From NCBI GenBank assembly GCA_026786065.1, contig JAJAYS010000298.1, positions 1-15,145 of the forward strand: a stretch of DNA of 15,145 bases, given 5' to 3'. Of the stretch, positions 7,637 to 14,704 are shown piece by piece. Under the pieces are notes generated by a model that searched no databases, was not told the DNA's origin, and saw only the letters and a list, made by a program, of their open reading frames with translations. Position 1 is the first letter of the stretch, and every line of letters starts with the position of its first letter. A program made the translations under genes and the position numbers. The stretch comes from Polaromonas sp. (GTDB taxonomy: Bacteria > Pseudomonadota > Gammaproteobacteria > Burkholderiales > Burkholderiaceae_C).

Positions 7637-9064
7637 GTGCACCCAATCCGCCCCATCGACCCTGTCATCACGTTTCGCAACAGCCAGCACGAGTCCGTTC
7701 GCGGCACGCTGACCAATGTCCAGCGCCGCTCGCTGGTGATGGAAATTTACAACCCCTATTCGATCGTCCAGGTCAGCGAGGTGCTGAGCGATCTGACGAT
7801 CCGGTCTGGGGACAAGAGTATTTACAAGGGCAAGGCGGTGGTTACCAGCTTGCTGAACACCGGTTTGATGGCGGTGGTGTCGGTGGTACTGGTGGACGAG
7901 TGGACCGATTTGAACGTCTCGCGGGGAGACCTTTCGCGCGTCGCCGAAGAAGCGCAGCGTTTTGTTGATGAATGGCAGGAGCGCTTTCGCATTGGACGCA
8001 GCTACCAGGTCATCGTCAGCGAGATGCGGTCCTTTCTTGCGGAAACGTCCCGATGGGCGGATCAGGCTGAAATGTCGCACGCGCTGCCCAGGGATCCTGA
8101 TGGCCGTATTCGAAGTGACGTCTTCATGGAGCTGGCGGTCCCGCTGATGAAAAAGGGCAAGGACTACCTTGTCTGGATTGAAGACGAAGCCGGAAAAGTA
8201 ACCGCCGAAGAGTCGGTCGCGCACCGAAATTTCGCGCAATCGGCGCTTCATCCACTGCTGCTTCGCGCGCCGTTTGTTTACCGAACCTTTGCCAAACCGC
8301 TTGGCTACGCGGGCGACTACGAAATGGTCAATCAGATTCTGGCTGATCCGCGGCAGGGTCCGAATACCTATTTCCAGATCGTCAACACCATGTTTCTGAA
8401 GTCGGCTGTGGCCGAGGCGCACAGAAATCGAATCCAGCTTTTGGTGGACTTTCTGAATCGCGCCGCAGCTCTTGCTGAAAGCGAACAGAGGCAGGTCAAC
8501 ATCCTCAACGTCGGATGCGGGCCGGCTGTGGAGATTCAGCGATTCATCGAGACGTGTCCCGACCCGCAGCGGTTGTCGTTCACCCTTGTTGACTTTAGCC
8601 AGGAGACGCTCGATTACACCCGAAAGTGCATAGAAGATGTTGCACGGGAGCATGGAAAGAAGGTCCAGGTGAACTTCGTGCATGAGTCGGTCCACGACTT
8701 ACTCAAGCGTGCCGTACGCAAGGATTCCGACGCAAACCAGGAGCGCTCTGACTTCGTTTACTGCGCCGGCCTTTTCGACTATCTCTCTGACAAGGTTTGT
8801 ACGCGCCTGATTCAGTATTTCGTCTTGCGAAGCCGCATAGATGGACACATTCTGGTGACGAATGTTCACTCCAGCAATCCCGAACGCAATGGTATGGAGC
8901 ATTTGCTTGAATGGCATTTGATTTATCGGGACGAGCGCCAGCTCGAGTCGGTTCTGCCGCCAGCTCGGACCGGGACACGCCTCTACACCGACGCGACAGG
9001 GGTCAATGTCTTCGCGGAATTTGCGATATCGCAGAACTCAGCGATCGGAGGACCTGCCGATTGA
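7637..9064 (+). CDS. phcB: PhcB-like SAM-dependent methyltransferase (hydroxy-fatty-acid methyl ester signal synthase)
   Basis: The product has 475 residues from GTG 7637. TTG 7592 would add 15 residues; neither start has a good Shine-Dalgarno sequence, so the 5' end is uncertain. Residues about 15-90 form a beta-rich PilZ-like region (RGTLTN, IRSGDKSIYKGKAVV). A helical middle includes KPLGYAGDYEMVNQI (220-234). The C-terminal class I methyltransferase has motif I NVGCGPAVE (291-299), acidic D319 at the end of beta 2 (FTLVDFSQ), and FVYCAGLFDYLSD near motif IV. In Ralstonia, PhcB makes 3-hydroxypalmitate or 3-hydroxymyristate methyl ester, the quorum-sensing signal. The assignment rests mainly on being first of four genes with phcBSRQ order and on family resemblance. 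The stop overlaps the next start by 3 bases. The chemical signal made here is not shown by sequence. Confidence 0.85.
   Translation: MHPIRPIDPVITFRNSQHESVRGTLTNVQRRSLVMEIYNPYSIVQVSEVLSDLTIRSGDKSIYKGKAVVTSLLNTGLMAVVSVVLVDEWTDLNVSRGDLSRVAEEAQRFVDEWQERFRIGRSYQVIVSEMRSFLAETSRWADQAEMSHALPRDPDGRIRSDVFMELAVPLMKKGKDYLVWIEDEAGKVTAEESVAHRNFAQSALHPLLLRAPFVYRTFAKPLGYAGDYEMVNQILADPRQGPNTYFQIVNTMFLKSAVAEAHRNRIQLLVDFLNRAAALAESEQRQVNILNVGCGPAVEIQRFIETCPDPQRLSFTLVDFSQETLDYTRKCIEDVAREHGKKVQVNFVHESVHDLLKRAVRKDSDANQERSDFVYCAGLFDYLSDKVCTRLIQYFVLRSRIDGHILVTNVHSSNPERNGMEHLLEWHLIYRDERQLESVLPPARTGTRLYTDATGVNVFAEFAISQNSAIGGPAD
9047..9052 (+). promoter_or_regulatory. Strong ribosome-binding site for the TTG start of the sensor kinase gene
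   Basis: GGAGGA lies 8 bases before TTG 9061, within the end of the methyltransferase gene. It supports the unusual TTG start and translational coupling. The frame open from 8911 would overlap the methyltransferase by over 150 bases and has no equal site. Confidence 0.8.
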
Positions 9065-10386
9065 CCGAAAGCACTGCTCATTACCACGCCAATCTCACCG
9101 ATTTTCGCGTCGCATACAGCCGGGTAGGGTGCCTGACGTCTATTGCACTGGTCTTTGCCGGGCTTGGGCTGGACTACACCATTTATCCGGAAAGAATCGT
9201 CGAGTTTTCCATATACCGGCTGGTGACAATCTTGTTGAGTGGCTTGGTGTTTGCTGCGCTTTTTACTGCGCCGGGCCGCCACTACGTTCGCCTTCTGACC
9301 ATGCTGTGGCTGGCACTTCCGCAGGTGATGATCGGCGTGATGATCGCTGTATCGGATGGCGCCAATTCGATCTACTTTGTCGGTCTGCATCTCGCGCTTT
9401 ATGCGGTAGGCATCATCCTGCCCATCACGTTTTTCGAAGGAATCGGATTCGGATTGCTGACGGTATTGACCTATCTTGCAGCCTGCTGGTTTCATCCCGA
9501 CGGCTTTAGCGACTCTCAGGCGGTTGCAGGTAAATCGCTTTTCATACTGTTTTCTGCGTTCGCGAGTGCAGTCTGCACTTGGTTTAACGAACGGGCTCGC
9601 TTGCGACTGTTCTCGCTGCAGCATGAGGTCAGTGAAAAAAACGAAATTCTGCAGAAGGTCAACGCCGCCCTGGCAGACGTCAAAGGCCAACTCATCCAGC
9701 GTGAAAAAATGGCGGCGCTTGGCACGCTGGCGGCGGGTCTCCTGCACGAAGTGAACAACCCCGTCAATTACAGCCTCATGGCAATCAACATGGCGCTGAT
9801 GGACAAGGCCGCGGCGCAGAGTGCGGACCTCAAGGAAAGCCTGACCGATGCGCGCGAGGGCATGCAGCGCATCCAGAGCATCGTGTCCGACCTCAAGATA
9901 TTTGCCTACCAAAAGCCGGGCGTCGATACGCAGCGGATTTTTCTGTTGGAGAAATCAATCCAGTCGGCCTTGCGGCTGACCAGCTTCGAGCTCAAGAACA
10001 TCCGGACCGAGGTGACCCTGACCCGTGATACCCATGTGCTGGGCGATGAGCCGGCCATCATCGGGGTGCTGATCAATCTTTTCAGCAACGCCGCGCTGGC
10101 GCTGGTCAAGGCGGCGCCAGCGCAGCCGACGATTTCGATTTCCGGTGCAAGGCATGACGACCGCTTCAGGCTGGGGGTGCGCGACAACGGCACCGGTATT
10201 GCGCCCGAACACATCGGCCGGGTGCTTGAGCCTTTCTTCACCACGCGCGACGTTGGCGCCGGCCTGGGCCTTGGACTGAGTGTGAGCTATGGCGTCATCC
10301 AGCGCCACGGTGGGCTGCTCGCCGCCACCAGTGAATTCGGCGCCTGGACCGAGTTTTCTTTCGATCTCGCAGTACCGCAAGGCTGA
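9061..10386 (+). CDS. phcS: PhcS-like membrane sensor histidine kinase
   Basis: The product has 441 residues from TTG 9061, overlapping the upstream stop as TTGA and served by GGAGGA. The N-terminal half has about six membrane segments (roughly 23-38, 51-72, 77-97, 103-123, 127-143, 157-175) with very short loops, so sensing is likely within the membrane, as expected for a lipophilic ligand. A coiled-coil-like linker (about 178-215) leads to the dimerisation helix with LLHEVNNPVNYS, phospho-acceptor H229. The kinase domain has INLFSNAALAL (N343), DNGTGIAPEH (D375) and GAGLGLGLSVSYG (from about 399), all intact. In Ralstonia, PhcS is the kinase that senses the PhcB product; the acceptor histidine I recall for it is at nearly the same position. 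Ligand and partner here are inferred. The next gene begins 3 bases downstream. Confidence 0.88.
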   Translation: MTESTAHYHANLTDFRVAYSRVGCLTSIALVFAGLGLDYTIYPERIVEFSIYRLVTILLSGLVFAALFTAPGRHYVRLLTMLWLALPQVMIGVMIAVSDGANSIYFVGLHLALYAVGIILPITFFEGIGFGLLTVLTYLAACWFHPDGFSDSQAVAGKSLFILFSAFASAVCTWFNERARLRLFSLQHEVSEKNEILQKVNAALADVKGQLIQREKMAALGTLAAGLLHEVNNPVNYSLMAINMALMDKAAAQSADLKESLTDAREGMQRIQSIVSDLKIFAYQKPGVDTQRIFLLEKSIQSALRLTSFELKNIRTEVTLTRDTHVLGDEPAIIGVLINLFSNAALALVKAAPAQPTISISGARHDDRFRLGVRDNGTGIAPEHIGRVLEPFFTTRDVGAGLGLGLSVSYGVIQRHGGLLAATSEFGAWTEFSFDLAVPQG

Positions 10387-10389
10387 GGC

Positions 10390-11598
10390 ATGCAAAGCAA
10401 AACCCGTGCTGCGACAACTTCGGAGGGGGCCTGCACCGTCCTCTTCGTCGATGACGAGCCGCAAGCCTGCAAGTGGTTTGCGCGGCTTTTTGCGAACCAG
10501 TTTTCCATCGTCACCGCCGGTGGTGTTGATGAAGCCCTAGCGATACTGGCCGCGCAAAGTGGCGACATTGCGGTGCTGATCACCGACTACCGCATGCCCC
10601 GACGCGACGGCCTGGATCTGCTTCGCGAAGCCCAGCGCGCGCATCGACCAGTGGTGCGGCTGCTGGCCACCGCCTATGCCGACAAGGACGTCGCGCTGGC
10701 CGCCATCAACGAAGGCCGGGTGCTGCGGATTCTGGAGAAGCCGTTCGATGAAATGCCGATGCGCGCCGCCCTGCGCGAAGCGCTCGAGGTCTTCCGGCAA
10801 CGCGATCTGGAGCGCACGCAACGCCACGACCGCGCCGCGGCCATGCGCGAAACGCTGGGCTTTTTGGCCCATGAGCTGAACACGCCGCTGGCGACGGTGC
10901 TGGGCTACATTGACGAGCTGAAAAGCCGCACCCTGCCGCGTGGCGCCGACGCGCTGCCGGACGCAGCGGACAACAGTGCGAAGCGCCGCAGTGACAATTT
11001 CACCATGCTCGAGGCGGCCGGGCGTCGCACGCAGTACGCACAGTCGCTGATCGCCACCTTCGTGCAGTCTGCCCGCGAGGCCTTTCCGGGCCGGGCGAGC
11101 AACGCGCTGCCCGCCAGTCGCCTGGTCGATGCGCTGATGAACGAGTACCCGTTCGAGGGCGACGAGCGCGGCTGGGTGCGCGTTGAGCTGCGGGGCGATT
11201 TCGACCTGCCGGGCCAGCGCGACCTGCTTTATCTGGTGCTGTGTACGCTGACGAAAAACGCGCTATTCGCGCTGCGCGGCACCGAGCAGCCGTGTCTGCA
11301 AATCGTGCTGGAGCGCCCCCTCGACACCGGCGCTGCGGCCGGTTCCAGCGTGCCCTGGGCGAGCATTCGCTTCACCGACAACGGACCGGGCATCGCGCCC
11401 GAAATTCTGGCGCGGTTGACCCGTGAGCCGGTCACGACACGCTCGGAGGGCGGCGGCAGCGGCATGGGGCTGGTGTTTTGCCGGCGGGTGCTTCAGTCCA
11501 TGTTCGGCACCATCGACATACGCTCCGAGCCTGGCCAGGGGGCCAGCGTCACCCTCTCGTTCAAACCTGAAGAACCACTGGAAAGTACTGCGCCATGA
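10390..11598 (+). CDS. phcR: PhcR-like response regulator fused to a histidine kinase (REC - HisKA - HATPase)
   Basis: The product has 402 residues from ATG 10390. A receiver domain comes first: FVDDE (D21, D22), phospho-acceptor D66 in LITDYRMP, and K117 in LEKPF. A helical linker (about 125-150) joins it to a kinase half with FLAHELNTPLATVLG (H161), N290 in LTKNALFAL, D330 in FTDNGPGIAPE, and GGGSGMGL (354-361). This receiver-first, kinase-last order is the reverse of a usual hybrid kinase and is the recognised layout of PhcR. It likely takes phosphate from PhcS at D66 and modulates its own kinase half or PhcQ. There are no membrane segments or DNA-binding domain, so it acts through proteins. 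The stop overlaps the start of the next gene (ATGA). Both halves look catalytically intact. Confidence 0.87.
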   Translation: MQSKTRAATTSEGACTVLFVDDEPQACKWFARLFANQFSIVTAGGVDEALAILAAQSGDIAVLITDYRMPRRDGLDLLREAQRAHRPVVRLLATAYADKDVALAAINEGRVLRILEKPFDEMPMRAALREALEVFRQRDLERTQRHDRAAAMRETLGFLAHELNTPLATVLGYIDELKSRTLPRGADALPDAADNSAKRRSDNFTMLEAAGRRTQYAQSLIATFVQSAREAFPGRASNALPASRLVDALMNEYPFEGDERGWVRVELRGDFDLPGQRDLLYLVLCTLTKNALFALRGTEQPCLQIVLERPLDTGAAAGSSVPWASIRFTDNGPGIAPEILARLTREPVTTRSEGGGSGMGLVFCRRVLQSMFGTIDIRSEPGQGASVTLSFKPEEPLESTAP

Positions 11599-12587
11599 GC
11601 CCGGACAAAATTTTGTACGTCGATGACGAACCTATGGCGCTCAAATATTTCGAGCGTCTGGTCAGCCCGCTCGCGCCGGTGATTACTGCCGGGTCAGTTG
11701 AAGAGGGCAAGGCGGTGCTGCGCGAGCGCGGCGGCGAAATCGCTGTGCTGGTCACCGACCAGCGCATGCCGGGGGCCTACGGCAACGAGCTGCTGCGCTT
11801 TGCGCGCGAGTTTCATCCGCAGATCGTCCGCATGCTGACCACCGCGTATTCGGAGCTTGGCGAAGCCATAGAGGCCATCAACAGCGGCGAGATTTACCGC
11901 TACATCACCAAGCCCTGGGAACTGGGCAGCCTGCATGCCGACCTGCGCAACGCGCTGGAGCTGGCCGAACTGCGCACCGAGCGTGACCATCTGCTGGGGC
12001 AGAAGCTGATGGTGCAGCAACAGGGTTTGCTGGGCAGTCGCCTGGCCAGTCTGGTTGTGCTGGGCGCGGCGCACGCGGCCGGTGATTCCAATGACGCGCT
12101 ACAGCGCTTTGCGCGTGCGGCGCTGGCGGCGGGCTGCAAATTTGTCCCCATTCCGTGGGACCAGTGGGACCATGCCAGCCTGCTGCAGGCCGAGGCGCGG
12201 CGGGGTGTGGCGCTGGTCAGCGCACTGCGCCGCTGGCAGGCCGAGTTTGGCAGTGACCGCACGTCAGAGCGGGCGTTTGCGCTGTTGGCCGGGGCCACGC
12301 AAGGCGCCGCCCCAGCAACCCAAGGCGCAGCCGGGACGCTGCAGGTGCGTTTGCCTTCGTCGGCTCCGCTGACTGCGCTGCTCGACGCTGCGCCCGGCGA
12401 CACGCTGCTGCCGGCGGCTACCGGCTGGCTGGCCTGGCTGCTGTGGTGGAACCAGCCGGTGCTGGCGCACCAGGTGGCCGGAGTCTGGACCATTGAAGCG
12501 GCGGCACCCGGTGTTCAGGAGCCTGCGCCGCCGGCCAACTGGCTGGAATGCGCCATCGAGGAATTGGCCGAAAGGCCGGCGCACTGA
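11595..12587 (+). CDS. phcQ: PhcQ-like response regulator with orphan C-terminal domain
   Basis: The product has 330 residues from ATG 11595, with a 4-nt ATGA overlap with the upstream gene. Residues 1-120 are a receiver: YVDDEP (D10, D11), phospho-acceptor D55 in VTDQRMPG, LTTAY, and K106 in ITKPWE. This form is common in RpfG/PhcQ-type receivers. A helical linker (about 115-140) follows, then about 190 residues without an HD-GYP, GGDEF, EAL or DNA-binding signature. The segment SRLASLVVLGAAHAAG (about 148-163) loosely resembles a decayed histidine-kinase dimerisation helix. The end is rich in Ala, Trp and Pro. In Ralstonia, PhcQ is a main regulator of quorum-sensing-dependent genes, downstream of PhcS and PhcR. 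The output here is presumably by protein contact. Gene identity rests on order plus receiver type. Confidence 0.82.
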   Translation: MSPDKILYVDDEPMALKYFERLVSPLAPVITAGSVEEGKAVLRERGGEIAVLVTDQRMPGAYGNELLRFAREFHPQIVRMLTTAYSELGEAIEAINSGEIYRYITKPWELGSLHADLRNALELAELRTERDHLLGQKLMVQQQGLLGSRLASLVVLGAAHAAGDSNDALQRFARAALAAGCKFVPIPWDQWDHASLLQAEARRGVALVSALRRWQAEFGSDRTSERAFALLAGATQGAAPATQGAAGTLQVRLPSSAPLTALLDAAPGDTLLPAATGWLAWLLWWNQPVLAHQVAGVWTIEAAAPGVQEPAPPANWLECAIEELAERPAH

Positions 12588-12635
12588 TTGCTGTGAGGTA
12601 GCGGTACCCGGCAGACATCAATTAGGAGCAGTGCG

Positions 12636-13418
12636 ATGGCCAGCATGAAGGTTAGTCGAGACGGTGCGGTCGGGCGGGTGGTATTGAGCAACCCCGACAA
12701 GCTCAACGCCATGACGGTGCAGATGTGGGACGCGTTGCCCGGCTGCATTGCCGGGCTCGATGCCGATCCGCAGGTTCGCGTCATCGTGCTCAGCGGCGAC
12801 GGCGACCGGGCGTTTGTTTCGGGCGCCGACATCTCCCAGTTCGAGTCCGAGCGCAGCGATGCCCTGGCGCAGCAGCGCTATGTGCTGGCGGTCGATGCGG
12901 CCTACCACGCGCCGGCGCGCGCCAGCAAACCAGTGATCGCGCAGATCCGGGGAATTTGCTTTGGCGGCGGGCTCGGTCTGGCGGCCGGTTGCGACATCCG
13001 CATCTGCGCCGACGACGCGCGTTTTCGCATGCCCGCAGGCCGGCTCGGCCTGGGTTACGACCAGGCGGGCCTGCGCCGTTTCGTCGATCTGATCGGCGTG
13101 CAGAACACCTACGACATTTTTTACTCCGCCCGCGTCTTCGATGCGGCCGAGGCGCTGCGCATGGGTTTCGTCAGCCGGGTCGTGCCGGCAGCCCGGCTGG
13201 GCGAGGCCGTCGGCGAACTGACCGATGCAATTGCCGACAACGCGCCGCTGACGCTGGCGGCCGTCAAGCGCACGGTGCACGGTTTTTTGCAGCATCCCGG
13301 CGAGCGCCAGTCGGCCGAGGCGCAAACCGTGATCGATGCGGCCAATGCCAGCGCCGACTATGCCGAGGGCGTGCGCGCCTTTGCCGAAAAGCGCAATCCG
13401 CGCTTCGTCGGGCGCTGA
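12636..13418 (+). CDS. Enoyl-CoA hydratase/isomerase (crotonase) family protein with non-canonical active site
   Basis: The product has 260 residues from ATG 12636, with TAGGAG 7 bases upstream. The crotonase fold is clear: LSNPDKLNAM, the first oxyanion-hole segment SGADI (62-66), and the second CFGGGLGLAAGCDI (108-121). The two glutamates that catalyse hydration in classical enoyl-CoA hydratases are absent. The usual PE after the CDIR helix reads MPAGRLG (A134), and the second position falls at about D160/I161. A simple hydratase is therefore unlikely; crotonases use the same CoA-binding fold for isomerisation, hydrolysis, decarboxylation or dehalogenation. It lies 48 nt after phcQ on the same strand with its own ribosome-binding site, so it may be the last gene of that transcript or independently expressed. 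It is cytoplasmic and the substrate is unknown. Confidence 0.88.
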   Translation: MASMKVSRDGAVGRVVLSNPDKLNAMTVQMWDALPGCIAGLDADPQVRVIVLSGDGDRAFVSGADISQFESERSDALAQQRYVLAVDAAYHAPARASKPVIAQIRGICFGGGLGLAAGCDIRICADDARFRMPAGRLGLGYDQAGLRRFVDLIGVQNTYDIFYSARVFDAAEALRMGFVSRVVPAARLGEAVGELTDAIADNAPLTLAAVKRTVHGFLQHPGERQSAEAQTVIDAANASADYAEGVRAFAEKRNPRFVGR

Positions 13419-13539
13419 CGCAGTGCGGCACCGGCTTGGGGGAGCAGGCCGGCACGATGCGGACTGCTTGCGATGCTGCAGCGATGCTGCGGCGATGGCC
13501 GCGCTGGGCGAAGACAGTGGCGTCTTGCAATACGGCCCG

Positions 13540-14055
13540 TCAGGCGGCGGCCTGCAGCAACTGGAGCAGTCGGGCCAGTGCGTGGTGCACGGTGGCGGCG
13601 CGCACCGCGCTGCGGTCGCCGTCGAAGCGGCGCATCTCGGTCTGCACGCCGCCGGCCAGGCCAAAGCCGAACCACACCAGCCCGACCGGCTTCTCAACCG
13701 TCCCGCCGCCCGGCCCGGCAACCCCGGTGACGGCGACCGACACCTGGGCGGCGGAGTACGCCAGCGCGCCGGCGGCCATCGCCCGGGCCACCGGCTCGCT
13801 GACCGCGCCGTGCAGTTCGATGCTGGCCGCAGCGACGCCGAGCAGTCCGGTTTTGGCAGCATTCGAATAGCTGACGAAACCGCGCTCGAACCAGTTGCTC
13901 GACCCGGCCAGATCGGTGCAGGCCGCCGCAATCAGCCCGCCGGTGCAGCTTTCGGCGGTGGCCAGCATCCAGGCTTTTTTCAGCATCAAATCGGCCAAAA
14001 GCCCAATCAATACGGGCGTATTAAGCTCTGAATATGATAGCGACTGCGGGCTCAC
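13540..14055 (-). CDS. pncC: CinA C-terminal-domain protein, nicotinamide-nucleotide amidohydrolase (PncC type)
   Basis: The product has 171 residues from GTG 14055, which overlaps the pgpA stop as GTGA. The frame is open to ATG 14091, and ATG 13986 would give 149 residues; no start has a clear Shine-Dalgarno sequence. The stand-alone CinA C-terminal domain shows ATAESCTGGLIAA (S36), SNWFERGFVSYSNAAKTGLLGV (Y63, K68), AVSEPVARAMAAGAL and VTGVAGPGGGT. Family members deamidate nicotinamide mononucleotide to nicotinate mononucleotide in NAD recycling (EC 3.5.1.42). The MoaB-like N-terminal half of full CinA is absent, as in E. coli PncC. The coupling to pgpA suggests one operon. Residues about 6-22 are encoded by a copy of the dispersed repeat, so the true N-terminus may be later or repeat-derived. 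Confidence 0.88.
   Translation of the reverse strand: MSPQSLSYSELNTPVLIGLLADLMLKKAWMLATAESCTGGLIAAACTDLAGSSNWFERGFVSYSNAAKTGLLGVAAASIELHGAVSEPVARAMAAGALAYSAAQVSVAVTGVAGPGGGTVEKPVGLVWFGFGLAGGVQTEMRRFDGDRSAVRAATVHHALARLLQLLQAAA
13985..14044 (-). repeat. Dispersed intergenic repeat, copy C (within the 5' end of the cinA-type gene)
   Basis: On the minus strand it reads CGCTATCATATTCAGAGCTT followed by AATACGCCCGTATTGATTGG and a GCTTTTGGCCGATTTGATG-like tail. It aligns with copy A through CGCCCGTATTRATTGG. It overlaps the codons between the pgpA stop and the first strongly conserved CinA residues. Confidence 0.6.
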
Positions 14056-14591
14056 AGCGTGCGCCACAAGGCAATGACGAGCAGCGTGCAAAAGGCCGCC
14101 ACCAGGTCGTCAAACAAGATGCCGAAACTGCCGCGCCAGCCAAAGCCCTTGAATTGACGGTCAGCCCAACCCACCGGGCCCGGCTTGACGGCGTCGAAAA
14201 AGCGGAACAGCACAAAGGCGGCAAACTGGCCCCAGAAGCCGACCGGGGCAATCAGCCACAACACCAGCCAGAAGGCGACGACCTCGTCCCAGACGATGTT
14301 GCCGGGGTCGGCCAAAAGCATGTGGCGCGCGGTGACGCTGCAGGCCCACCAGCCGACCGCCAGCGAAGCGGCAACCAGCAGAGCAAAGCCCTGAGTCGTC
14401 AGGGCGTTTTGCAGCAGCGTAAACACCAGCCAGGCCCATAAGGTGCCGACGGTGCCGGGTGCGATCGGGCTCAGCCCGCTGCCGCAGCCGAGTGCAATGA
14501 AATGCGCCGGGTGCGCCAGCAAAAACTTGATGCCGAGACGCGGCCGGGAAGTGGGCCGCAATGCCGAAGTAACGGGGGGCAGATCGCTCAT
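14052..14591 (-). CDS. pgpA: Phosphatidylglycerophosphatase A
   Basis: The product has 179 residues from ATG 14591 (MSDLPP). The frame extends to 14711 but the added part has no family character. It is a membrane protein with about four hydrophobic segments. PgpA signatures are visible: GSGLSPIAPGTVGTL (37-51), WDEVVAFWLVLWL (101-113, with D102 and E103), FFDAVKPGPVGWADR (131-145) and GILFDDLVAAF (157-167, with D161/D162). It dephosphorylates phosphatidylglycerol-3-phosphate to phosphatidylglycerol in the inner membrane (EC 3.1.3.27). In many Burkholderiales it sits between thiL and cinA; here cinA follows with a 4-nt overlap, but thiL is not upstream. Instead a decayed restriction-methylase gene diverges from it, which suggests a rearrangement at this junction. 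Confidence 0.93.
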   Translation of the reverse strand: MSDLPPVTSALRPTSRPRLGIKFLLAHPAHFIALGCGSGLSPIAPGTVGTLWAWLVFTLLQNALTTQGFALLVAASLAVGWWACSVTARHMLLADPGNIVWDEVVAFWLVLWLIAPVGFWGQFAAFVLFRFFDAVKPGPVGWADRQFKGFGWRGSFGILFDDLVAAFCTLLVIALWRTL

Positions 14592-14704
14592 ATGAGCAGA
14601 GTTATAAATCGAAACATCGCTGGATTTTGTCATGCTGGTTGGGGCGGGCCGCACGATTTCGCAGTCAGAATGGGCGCCTCCCGCCCTACCTTTCCCTGGC
14701 GTAC

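Noticed and set aside
12636..13418. Naming the crotonase gene as a specific beta-oxidation enoyl-CoA hydratase.
   Set aside because: Both catalytic glutamates are missing, so a specific name or EC number would be misleading.
13419..13539. GCGATGCTGC repeats and a CCGGC/GCCGG pairing between the convergent crotonase and cinA genes as a terminator.
   Set aside because: The stem is only 5 bp with a long loop and no T-run, so a terminator is not supported.
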